From CALKXV01 sp964632495 (lineage in GTDB: Bacteria; Pseudomonadota; Alphaproteobacteria; Rhodobacterales; Rhodobacteraceae): DNA of 64,000 bases. The DNA is taken from contig CAZWDS010000005.1 in the NCBI GenBank assembly GCA_964632495.1, positions 1-64,000 on the forward strand. The letters run 5' to 3'. Positions 26,558 to 34,562 of this stretch are shown in pieces. Each line of letters starts with the position of its first letter. Position 1 is the stretch's first letter. The notes below the pieces were generated by a model that did not search any database, was not told the origin of the DNA, and was given only the letters and a program-made list of their open reading frames with translations. The position numbers were made by a program, and so were the translations under genes.

Positions 26558-27613
26558 ATGACCGTTGTTCTTGATAACATTTCCAAATCCTTCGGCGCGG
26601 TGAAGGTGCTGCACAATCTTTCGCTTGAGGTTCAGGATGGCGAGTTCCTTGTGCTTTTGGGCGCGTCCGGTTCGGGGAAATCCACAGCGCTTCGCATGAT
26701 CGCGGGGCTGGAAACGGTGAGCGAAGGTTCAATTTCGATCTCCGGCCGGGACGTGACCGATGAATTGCCCAAGAACCGCGATGTCGCAATGGTGTTCCAA
26801 AGCTATGCGCTCTATCCGCACAAAACCGTGGCCGAGAACATCGGCTATCCGTTGAAAATTCGCCGCCTGAACCGCACCGATATGGAGGCGCAGGTGCGCG
26901 ACGTGGCCGCGCAAGTACAACTGGATGAACTGCTGGAACGCTATCCCCGAGAACTCTCTGGCGGTCAGCGCCAGCGCGTCGCTCTGGCCCGCGCCATGGT
27001 GCGTCGTCCGTCCGTGTTCCTGATGGACGAACCGCTGTCTAATCTCGACGCCAAACTTCGCGGCCATATGCGGGCCGAGTTGAAACACATGCAGCACGAA
27101 CTGGGCATCACCACGATCTATGTCACGCACGATCAGGTCGAAGCGATGACCTTGGCGCATCGCGTTGCACTTCTGGAAGGTGGCAAGTTGCAACAACTGG
27201 CCACCCCCAAAGTCATCTACGATGATCCGGAAAACCTGTTCACCGCGCAATTCATCGGCTCACCCCCGATGAACGTCGCCCACGGCACCTTGGATAGCGG
27301 AGCCTTTGTCGTTGGTGAGGATCGCGTTGCTACCGGCGGCAACCACACGGTAAAAAACGCCGTCATCGGATTGCGCGCCGAGGATTGCCGCGTGGTAGCG
27401 CCCGAAGACGGGGCCATCCGAGCGCGATTGTTTGCGAACGAACTGATCGGCGATCACACACTGGTCACCGCAAAAGTCGGCGACGACATCCTGTCGATCA
27501 AGGCACCAAAAGACTTTGAAGCCGGGTTCGACGAAGCCATTGGCATCAGTTTTGACACCGACAAAATCTATTTGTTCGACAAGGACACCGGCGCCCGCAT
27601 CCGCAAAACGTGA
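26558..27613 (+). CDS. ABC sugar transporter ATPase (UgpC/MalK-like)
   Basis: A 351-residue ATPase. The start at 26558 (MTVVLDNISKSFG) is 2 bp after the permease stop, and the longer frame overlaps the permease out of frame. Walker A is GASGSGKST near residue 38, the Q-loop lies in VFQSYALYPH, the signature is ELSGGQRQR and Walker B is VFLMDEPLSNLDAKL. A C-terminal ~110-residue TOBE/MalK regulatory domain follows (VIGLRAEDCRVV...). It energises the importer, and one ATPase presumably serves both permeases as a dimer. It converges on kynU with a 9-bp gap and no obvious hairpin. Confidence 0.95.
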   Translation: MTVVLDNISKSFGAVKVLHNLSLEVQDGEFLVLLGASGSGKSTALRMIAGLETVSEGSISISGRDVTDELPKNRDVAMVFQSYALYPHKTVAENIGYPLKIRRLNRTDMEAQVRDVAAQVQLDELLERYPRELSGGQRQRVALARAMVRRPSVFLMDEPLSNLDAKLRGHMRAELKHMQHELGITTIYVTHDQVEAMTLAHRVALLEGGKLQQLATPKVIYDDPENLFTAQFIGSPPMNVAHGTLDSGAFVVGEDRVATGGNHTVKNAVIGLRAEDCRVVAPEDGAIRARLFANELIGDHTLVTAKVGDDILSIKAPKDFEAGFDEAIGISFDTDKIYLFDKDTGARIRKT

Positions 27614-27622
27614 CCCACGATC

Positions 27623-28810
27623 CTACGTCACCTTTGATCGCACGTTGTATTTCGGATCGCGCCAAAGCTCATTTTTCATGACGTCTTCAAAGACTGTAGT
27701 TGCGGCGACCACATCGGATTCCTCTAGATACAAGGGCGTGAAACCGAATCGCATAATGTCTGGTGCGCGGAAATCTCCGATTACCCCTCGGTCAATCAAG
27801 GCTTGCATGGCGGCGTATCCGTGCTGGAAGGCAAAAGACACCTGACTGCCCCGCACCATCGGGTCCCGGGGCGATGCAAGCGTCACGTCCGGACATCGTG
27901 CTTCGACTTCGCGAATGAACCGTTCGGACAAGGCGATAGACGCCACACGCACCGCCTCCATATCCACCCCGTCCCAAATCGACAGCGCGTGGTCCAAAAC
28001 AGAAAGCTGCAAAATGGCCGGTGTACCAACCCGCATCCTTTCAGTGGACATCGCAGGCCGATAGTGACGTTCCATCGCGAAGGGTGCGTCATGACCCAGC
28101 CAACCCGATAGAGCCGGCGCAATGTGATCTGCCAGATCGGGGCGGACGTAAATGAAGGCTGGTGCGCCCGGACCTCCATTTAAATATTTGTAAGTGCAGC
28201 CAACCGCGAATTCGGCATTGGACTTCTGGATTTCAACAGGGATTGCCCCCGCGCTATGGGCCAAATCCCAAATCATCACCGCACCCGCTTCATGGGCGGC
28301 GGCTGTGACAGCGCCCATGTTGTGTCGCCGCCCTGTGCGATAGTCCACCTCCGTCAGCATCACGACGGCCACATCCTCGGAAATGGCATCAACAACATCG
28401 ACCGGGTCTGGCGTGCGCAACGCATACCCTTTGTCGATTGTCCCGATCAAACCCTCAGCCATGTAAAGATCGGTCGGAAAATTACCCGCGTCTGACAAGA
28501 TCACGCGGCGCTCCGGACGCATCTTCAACGCGGCAGCCAGCGCCTGATACACCTTGATGGAAAGCGTATCACCAGTCGCCACAGCCCCGGCAGGCGCACC
28601 GATCAACCGCCCAATCTTGTTGCCAACAGCCTTTGGCAGCTCCATCCAGCCCGCAGAATTCCACGCGCGGATCAAATCGCCCCCCCATTCGCTTTCGATC
28701 ACCTTCGAAACATAATCTGCCGTCCCTTTGATAGGAGGCCCAAGCGAATTGCCGTCCAGATAGATCACCCTATCCGGAAGATCGAACATGTCTTTGCGCA
28801 AGATCGCCAT
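27623..28810 (-). CDS. kynU: kynureninase
   Basis: A 395-residue PLP enzyme cutting kynurenine to anthranilate and alanine in tryptophan degradation. I chose the ATG at 28810 because GGGGGAG stands 8-9 bases upstream and it begins 2 bp after the kynA stop. A start at 28837 would overlap kynA. Marks are IYLDGNSLGPPIKG at the N-terminus, LTEVDYRTGRRHNMGAVTAAAH, WDLAHSAGAIPVEI, and the PLP Lys in CTYKYLNGGPGAPAFIYV. RVGTPAILQLSVLDHAL is typical of the family. Confidence 0.95.
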   Translation of the reverse strand: MAILRKDMFDLPDRVIYLDGNSLGPPIKGTADYVSKVIESEWGGDLIRAWNSAGWMELPKAVGNKIGRLIGAPAGAVATGDTLSIKVYQALAAALKMRPERRVILSDAGNFPTDLYMAEGLIGTIDKGYALRTPDPVDVVDAISEDVAVVMLTEVDYRTGRRHNMGAVTAAAHEAGAVMIWDLAHSAGAIPVEIQKSNAEFAVGCTYKYLNGGPGAPAFIYVRPDLADHIAPALSGWLGHDAPFAMERHYRPAMSTERMRVGTPAILQLSVLDHALSIWDGVDMEAVRVASIALSERFIREVEARCPDVTLASPRDPMVRGSQVSFAFQHGYAAMQALIDRGVIGDFRAPDIMRFGFTPLYLEESDVVAATTVFEDVMKNELWRDPKYNVRSKVT

Positions 28811-28812
28811 GA

Positions 28813-29652
28813 CTACAACTCCCCCCTCAATCGCCAAAGCTCGGGGAACAACTCGACCTCAAGCATCTTGCGCAGATAGCTGACCCCCGAGGTGCCACCC
28901 GTCCCGCGCTTGAAGCCAATAACCCGCTCAACTGTTGTGACATGATTGAAACGCCACCTGCGGAAATAGTCTTCCAGATCGACCAGCTTTTCGCCCAGCT
29001 CGTAAATGGTCCAATGGTCATCCACGTTTTCATAAACCGTTTTCCATCGCGCCTGAATGTCATCCCGTGCTTCGTGCGGTGTGTTCAGTTGCGGCACGGG
29101 GGCATCCGCGTCCGAGCCGTCCACGCTGCGAAACAAAAGCGTCACAACCTCATCATAAAAACTCGGACGCTCAAGCTCGGCTTTCAGCAAATCAAAAGCC
29201 TTAGGCACATGAGCATGGGGCTTCAAGAGGTTCGGGTTTCGATTGCCCAACACATATTCGATCATACGGTACTGAAAAGACTGAAAGCCGGATGATGGGC
29301 CCAAAGCCTCGCGAAAGGCGGTGTAGTCCGCAGGCGTCATCGTGCGAAGGACGTCCCATTGATTGTTCAGCTGCTCGAAGATGCGGCTGACCCGCGCCAG
29401 CATCTTGAACATCATCGGTGTGTCACCTTCGATCAAGGCCAACCGGGCGGCCTCCAGTTCGTGCAAAACCAGCTTCATCCATAATTCACTGGTCTGGTGC
29501 TGGATGATAAACAAAAGTTCGTCATGGGCATCACTAAGCGTATGTTGCCGATCCAGCAGGTCTTCCAAACCCAGATAATCGCCATAGGACATCGCGTCTT
29601 TGAACTGCATCTTGGCGCCGTCTGTTTCGGGGTCGAAGGGGGTTTTCGTCAT
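28813..29652 (-). CDS. kynA: tryptophan 2,3-dioxygenase
   Basis: A 279-residue haem dioxygenase opening the indole ring of tryptophan to give N-formylkynurenine. Recognisable parts are MSYGDYLGLEDLLDRQHTLS, the substrate-pocket region HDELLFIIQHQTSELWMKLVLHELE, GPSSGFQSFQYRMIEYVLGNRNP, and a haem-ligand His in the RWRFNHVTTVERVIGFKRGTGGTSGVSYL segment. The length is normal. It forms a two-gene unit with kynU. A kynurenine formamidase gene is not next to them, so the middle step must be encoded elsewhere. Confidence 0.96.
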   Translation of the reverse strand: MTKTPFDPETDGAKMQFKDAMSYGDYLGLEDLLDRQHTLSDAHDELLFIIQHQTSELWMKLVLHELEAARLALIEGDTPMMFKMLARVSRIFEQLNNQWDVLRTMTPADYTAFREALGPSSGFQSFQYRMIEYVLGNRNPNLLKPHAHVPKAFDLLKAELERPSFYDEVVTLLFRSVDGSDADAPVPQLNTPHEARDDIQARWKTVYENVDDHWTIYELGEKLVDLEDYFRRWRFNHVTTVERVIGFKRGTGGTSGVSYLRKMLEVELFPELWRLRGEL

Positions 29653-29757
29653 GGCAATGACCTCAAATAACTTCGCATCAGCAGAGATAACTGAATGGCG
29701 CGATATTGGTTTCCACGTGACCTTGCATAGCTTACGGCACCAACACAGCCGCCGCGC

Positions 29758-31854
29758 TTAGGGCCTGTCTTCCGGCACAAGGATGAAGGCCAGAACACAA
29801 TCTGCGGGACAGTTTTCAACCGAACCAGCCGTGCTTGTCTCAACCGGCCTTGCGGAACTTGTATCAATGCCGCGCGCCCAAACCATCCCATCGGGTGCAT
29901 CGGGCAAGACGATCTCGACATCATCACCGGCATTAAACACCACAAAAACCGCATCTTCCCATTCGCTATAGAACGGCGAACCAGAGGCCATCCGCACTTC
30001 GGCACATAGGGCATTCAAGTCGGGATTGTTCCAGTCTTCGTCTTGCATGGACGTCCCGTCTGGGCGGCGCCAAAACAAATCCTCTTTCCCGTCCACCGCC
30101 CTCTCTCGTGCATGTAGAAACAACTTCTGCCGCAAGATGGGATGCGCTTTGCGAAACGCGATCACGTGGCGCGTGAAGTCCAGAAAGTCCTGATCTACGG
30201 CCTCCCAGTTAATCCAAGTCGTTTCGTTGTCTTGATTATAGCCGTTGTTGTTACCGTTTTGGCTATGGCCCATCTCGTCGCCTGACAGGATCATCGGAGT
30301 GCCCTGAGACAGCAAAAGCGTGGCCATCATATTGCGCCGACGCTGCGCACGCGCCGCGATCAGCTTTGGGTCGTCGCTTGGGCCTTCCACACCCATGTTG
30401 TCGCTATGGTTCTGGCCGTGACCATCGCGGTTATGTTCGCCATTTGCCGCGTTGTGTTTGCGATTGTAAGACACCACATCCAGCAACGTGAACCCGTCAT
30501 GCGCCGTCAGGAAATTCACCGAACTGGTGGCCGCACGCCCGGCGTGATCGAACTGCCGGGCCGAGCCCATAACCCGTTCAGCAAGCCGCCCAACCATATC
30601 GGCACCGCCGGCCCAGTACTGCCGCACCACGTCGCGATATCGGTCATTCCATTCCAAGAACGGCGGTGGAAAGGCCCCAAGTTGATAGCCACCCGGACCA
30701 ATATCCCAAGGTTCGGCAATCAGTTTGACGTTCGATAAAACCGGGTCTTGCGAAATCGCGGAAAAGAACCCCGAGTTGCGATCAAATCCCGTGCTGGTTC
30801 GCCCAAGGGTGGCGCATAGATCGAAGCGGAATCCATCAACGTGCATCACCTCAACCCAATAGCGAAGCGAATCCATAACCATCCGGTTCACCATCGGATG
30901 CTCCAGGTTCAACGTATTGCCCGTGCCCGTGTCGTTGATATAGCGACGCCCGCCGTCGGCCAATCGATAGTAACTGGTGTTGTCCAAACCACGAAACGAC
31001 AGGGTCGGCCCCAACTCGCTGCCCTCGCAGGTGTGGTTATAAACAACATCCATCAGCACCTCGATTCCGGCGGCGTGGAAACGGGCGACCATGGTTTGAA
31101 ACTCGTGGATTTGGTCGTGGTTCAGATAGCGCGGCTCGGGAGCAAAGAATCCAAGCGTCTGATATCCCCAGTAATTCACCAAACCTAGGCGATGCAAAAA
31201 TCGGTCGTCCAAAAATGACTGCGCTGGTAAAAGCTCAATCGCCGTCACACCAAGCGACGTCAAATGATCCAACATTGGGTCTGACGCCATGCCTAGAAAC
31301 GTGCCGGGGTTTTCCACTCCGGGGTGGCGCTGGCTCAAGCCCTTTACATGCGCTTCATAGATCACTGTATCGGTCAAGGCAGTGGCGGGCGGGCGATCAT
31401 CCCCCCAATCGAAACTCGGATCTTCAACGCTGGCCTTCGGAACAAAAGCGGCACTGTCGCGCGTGTCAAAACTCAGATCTTTCTTGCGCGACTTCGGATC
31501 GTACCCCATCACGGCATCGTCCCAAGTGACCCGCCCCGCCAACCGTTTCGCGTAGGGGTCAAGAAGCAGCTTGTTCGGATTGAAGCGAAATCCTTTTTCC
31601 GGCGCATACAGCCCATGGGCCCGATACCCATAAAGCTGGCCCGGACGCAAACCTGCGACATAGCCATGCCAGATATCACCGTCGCGCTCGGGTAAATCCA
31701 GCCGAGCAATCTCTTGCGCGCCATCTTCCGAGAACAAGCAAAGCTCCACCCGAGTGGCATGCCCCGAGAAGACGGCGAAGTTCACACCGTCACCATCGAA
31801 TGTTGCGCCAAGGGGCGAGGCCCGTGACGCTGAAACCGCGTAAAGATCGTCCAT
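29758..31854 (-). CDS. glgX: glycogen debranching enzyme GlgX
   Basis: A 698-residue GH13 isoamylase-type debranching enzyme that removes the short alpha-1,6 stubs left by phosphorylase. An N-terminal CBM48-like domain (SPLGATFDGDGVNFAVFSGHATRVELCLF) is followed by the barrel. The barrel has VMDVVYNHTCEGSE, FRFDLCATLGR (nucleophile Asp), LIAEPWDIGPGGYQLG (acid Glu) and LTAHDGFTLLDVVSYNRKHN (Asp). The spacing to glgA is 6 bp, the last step of the glycogen operon. I see no phosphoglucomutase gene after it, although many relatives have one there. Confidence 0.96.
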   Translation of the reverse strand: MDDLYAVSASRASPLGATFDGDGVNFAVFSGHATRVELCLFSEDGAQEIARLDLPERDGDIWHGYVAGLRPGQLYGYRAHGLYAPEKGFRFNPNKLLLDPYAKRLAGRVTWDDAVMGYDPKSRKKDLSFDTRDSAAFVPKASVEDPSFDWGDDRPPATALTDTVIYEAHVKGLSQRHPGVENPGTFLGMASDPMLDHLTSLGVTAIELLPAQSFLDDRFLHRLGLVNYWGYQTLGFFAPEPRYLNHDQIHEFQTMVARFHAAGIEVLMDVVYNHTCEGSELGPTLSFRGLDNTSYYRLADGGRRYINDTGTGNTLNLEHPMVNRMVMDSLRYWVEVMHVDGFRFDLCATLGRTSTGFDRNSGFFSAISQDPVLSNVKLIAEPWDIGPGGYQLGAFPPPFLEWNDRYRDVVRQYWAGGADMVGRLAERVMGSARQFDHAGRAATSSVNFLTAHDGFTLLDVVSYNRKHNAANGEHNRDGHGQNHSDNMGVEGPSDDPKLIAARAQRRRNMMATLLLSQGTPMILSGDEMGHSQNGNNNGYNQDNETTWINWEAVDQDFLDFTRHVIAFRKAHPILRQKLFLHARERAVDGKEDLFWRRPDGTSMQDEDWNNPDLNALCAEVRMASGSPFYSEWEDAVFVVFNAGDDVEIVLPDAPDGMVWARGIDTSSARPVETSTAGSVENCPADCVLAFILVPEDRP

Positions 31855-31860
31855 ATCGTG

Positions 31861-33282
31861 TCAGGCTATCTCATCATAGAGGTCAGCGTAACTTTTGGCC
31901 GATGTCGACCAATTTACAGGGTGCTTCATCGCATTCCGTTGCAGTCGAGTCCATTCATCCTTGTCCTTAAACAGGTGACAAAGTTGGATCAGACTATGTG
32001 CCAAAGCGTCGGCCGTGATTGGATGAAACTGAAACCCTGTCGCAACGCCCTCTTTCATCGCGGCAGTATTCGCCGGGATCACTGTATCCGCCAGACCACC
32101 TGTCAATGCCACAAGCGGAACGGCTCCATAGCGCAGCCCGAATAATTGCGTCAGACCGCACGGCTCGAACCGCGATGGTACAAGGATCGCGTCGGCACCG
32201 GCAAACATGCGATGCGACAAGGCTTCGTCATAGCCAAGTTGAACCGACACATGCGCATGACCATCTCCGGCTTTAAGCCAAGCATTTTCCAAGGCCCGGT
32301 CGCCCGAGCCCAAAACGGCCAAACGCCCGCCCCTATCCACAAGGGCTGGCAGCGCATCCAGCAACAAGTCCAACCCTTTTTGCGGCGTCATGCGCGACAC
32401 GACGATGCACAAAGGGCCGTCTCCGGCGGGCAGGTCGAATTCCTTTTCAAGCTGCGCTTTCGCACGGGACTTTCCGCGTGGTGTCTTGAACTTGTTCTTT
32501 AAAGCGCTGTCAGTTGCCGGATCCCAAACCTGCGTATCAATGCCATTTAGAATGCCAACCAGATCCGATTGCCGGGCAGTCAGCACGCCGTCCAACCCCA
32601 TGCCAAACTCGGGCGTCGTCAATTCGCGCGCGTAAGTCGGGCTGACCGTGCTGATCTTACTGGCCGCCACGATGCCCGCCTTCAGCATGTTAATCTGCCC
32701 CCAGTATTCGAAACCATCGCTGGAAAAACCCTCGGGCGGCAGCCGCAACTTGTCCAATCGTGACGCAGGCGCGATGCCATGAAACGCGACATTGTGGATG
32801 GTAAGTAACGTGCCCATGTCACTGCCCATCTCACGCAAATACCAAGGGGTCAGGGCCGCCTGCCAATCATGCAAATGCAGAACTTCGGGTTTCCATTTGC
32901 CAATTCCATCCGTGGCCAAAGCTGCTGCTGTCCAAGCCAAAGCCGCGAAACGTTCCGGGTTGTCGGGATAGTCTTCGCCGTCATCCCCCAGATATATCGA
33001 TCCGGGGCGGTCAAAATGACCAGGCGCATCCAACACCAAAACATCCAAACCGTTGATTTCTTTCGAGATCACTCGCGCTTTGGACCCAAACAGGTCTTTG
33101 GCAGACCAAACCTCTTTGCCCCCCGCAGCCGCTTTCATAACCGCCGGATATCCGGGAACCAGCGTCTTCAGCGCCCAGCCTTCCGCAGCTAAGGCCGAGG
33201 GCAAAGCCCCCACGACATCCGCAAGTCCCCCGGTTTTCACCAAGGGCAGGCATTCGGAAGCAACCGAGAGCCCCTGCCTCAT
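31861..33282 (-). CDS. glgA: glycogen synthase (ADP-glucose)
   Basis: A 473-residue GT5 glycosyltransferase that extends alpha-1,4-glucan using ADP-glucose. The start at 33282 (MRQGLSVASE) overlaps the glgC stop by 4 bases (ATGA) and matches the family N-terminus, so the longer frame is rejected. KTGGLADVVGALP carries the ADP-glucose-binding Lys. TIHNVAFHGI, ILNGIDTQVWDPATD and PSRFEPCGLTQLFGLRYG mark the two Rossmann halves. It is co-transcribed with glgC and glgX. Confidence 0.97.
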   Translation of the reverse strand: MRQGLSVASECLPLVKTGGLADVVGALPSALAAEGWALKTLVPGYPAVMKAAAGGKEVWSAKDLFGSKARVISKEINGLDVLVLDAPGHFDRPGSIYLGDDGEDYPDNPERFAALAWTAAALATDGIGKWKPEVLHLHDWQAALTPWYLREMGSDMGTLLTIHNVAFHGIAPASRLDKLRLPPEGFSSDGFEYWGQINMLKAGIVAASKISTVSPTYARELTTPEFGMGLDGVLTARQSDLVGILNGIDTQVWDPATDSALKNKFKTPRGKSRAKAQLEKEFDLPAGDGPLCIVVSRMTPQKGLDLLLDALPALVDRGGRLAVLGSGDRALENAWLKAGDGHAHVSVQLGYDEALSHRMFAGADAILVPSRFEPCGLTQLFGLRYGAVPLVALTGGLADTVIPANTAAMKEGVATGFQFHPITADALAHSLIQLCHLFKDKDEWTRLQRNAMKHPVNWSTSAKSYADLYDEIA

Positions 33283-34541
33283 TGCGCAGCTTTCCACGCG
33301 TCAACCATGGGTTCCGTAATCAACGTTACGCCGTTGTCGGTCACCCGGAAGAACTTGGCGTCTTCAACCGGGTCTTCGCCTACCACCAATCCTTGCGGAA
33401 TTGTGATGCCCCGATCAATGACAACGTTGCTCAAGCGCGCGTTTCGTTCAATCGTCACGTAAGGCAAGACCACAGCGTGATCGAGCACGGAAAAGCTGTT
33501 GGAATGCACGCCGGTAAACAAAAGCGAACTGCGCACCTCTGTTCCCGAAATAATGCAGCCCCCAGACACCAGTGACGAAATCGCGTGACCTTTGCGTGGC
33601 CCGTCGTCATGAATGAATTTGGCGGGTGGCACGCTTTCTGAGTACGTCCAAATCGGCCAATCAGTTGACCAGAGATCCAAATCGGGCTCGAAGTCGGTCA
33701 GGTTGATATTCGCCTCGTGAAACGCATCCACCGTGCCGACGTCGCGCCAATAGGCCGGTGCCTCGGTCGAGGATCGTACGCAACTGTCCGTAAACCGATG
33801 CGCCACCGCTTTGCCGTTCTTCACGATGTAGGGGATCAAATCGCCGCCAAAGTCGTGCGAGGAATTCGGATCTTCGGCATCCTTCAACAACAAATCCCGC
33901 AGAAATTTCCAGTTGAAGACATAGATCCCCATGGACGCCAAAGCGTTGTCTTCGTCGCCCGGAATACCCGGCGGGTCGGCGGGTTTCTCAAGGAATTCGG
34001 TGATCCGATCTTTCTCGTCCACATGCATGACACCAAACGCCGTGGCCTCCATCCGTGGGACGGTCAGACATCCGATCGTCACGTCAGCCGTCTGATCCAC
34101 GTGCTGGCGCAACATGACTTCGTAGTCCATCTTGTAGATATGATCGCCGGCCAAAATCAGCACGTAATCCACATCATAACTGTCAATGATATCAATGTTT
34201 TGCATGACCGCATCCGCTGTTCCCAAGTACCACTGCACTTCTGACACCCTTTGCGACGCAGGCAGGATGTCCAGATACTCGTTCCGTTCAGCGCGGAAAA
34301 AGTTCCAGCCCCTTTGGCAATGACGGATCAGTGAATGCGCTTTGTATTGCGTCGCAATGGCCATTTTGCGAATGCCTGAATTCAACGCATTTGAAAGTGG
34401 GAAATCCACGATCCGGGATTTCCCTCCGAAATAGACGGCTGGTTTGGCACGTCTATCCGTCAACTCTTTCAGGCGACTACCACGTCCCCCAGCCAACACA
34501 AAAGCCATCGTTCGGTTGGTCAGTCTTCGATCTGTCGACAT
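33279..34541 (-). CDS. glgC: glucose-1-phosphate adenylyltransferase
   Basis: A 420-residue ADP-glucose pyrophosphorylase, the regulated entry step to bacterial glycogen. The nucleotidyltransferase head begins FVLAGGRGSRLKELTDRRAKPAVYFGGK, with the activator-site region nearby. Further parts are WYLGTADAVMQNI, ILAGDHIYKMDY and FLEKP. A left-handed beta-helix tail (SGGCIISGTEVRSSLLFTGV, VLPYVTIERNARLSNVVIDRG) follows. It lies 21 bp after glgB and overlaps glgA by ATGA. Confidence 0.97.
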   Translation of the reverse strand: MSTDRRLTNRTMAFVLAGGRGSRLKELTDRRAKPAVYFGGKSRIVDFPLSNALNSGIRKMAIATQYKAHSLIRHCQRGWNFFRAERNEYLDILPASQRVSEVQWYLGTADAVMQNIDIIDSYDVDYVLILAGDHIYKMDYEVMLRQHVDQTADVTIGCLTVPRMEATAFGVMHVDEKDRITEFLEKPADPPGIPGDEDNALASMGIYVFNWKFLRDLLLKDAEDPNSSHDFGGDLIPYIVKNGKAVAHRFTDSCVRSSTEAPAYWRDVGTVDAFHEANINLTDFEPDLDLWSTDWPIWTYSESVPPAKFIHDDGPRKGHAISSLVSGGCIISGTEVRSSLLFTGVHSNSFSVLDHAVVLPYVTIERNARLSNVVIDRGITIPQGLVVGEDPVEDAKFFRVTDNGVTLITEPMVDAWKAAQ

Positions 34542-34562
34542 TTGGTCCCCTCCCCGAGTGTC

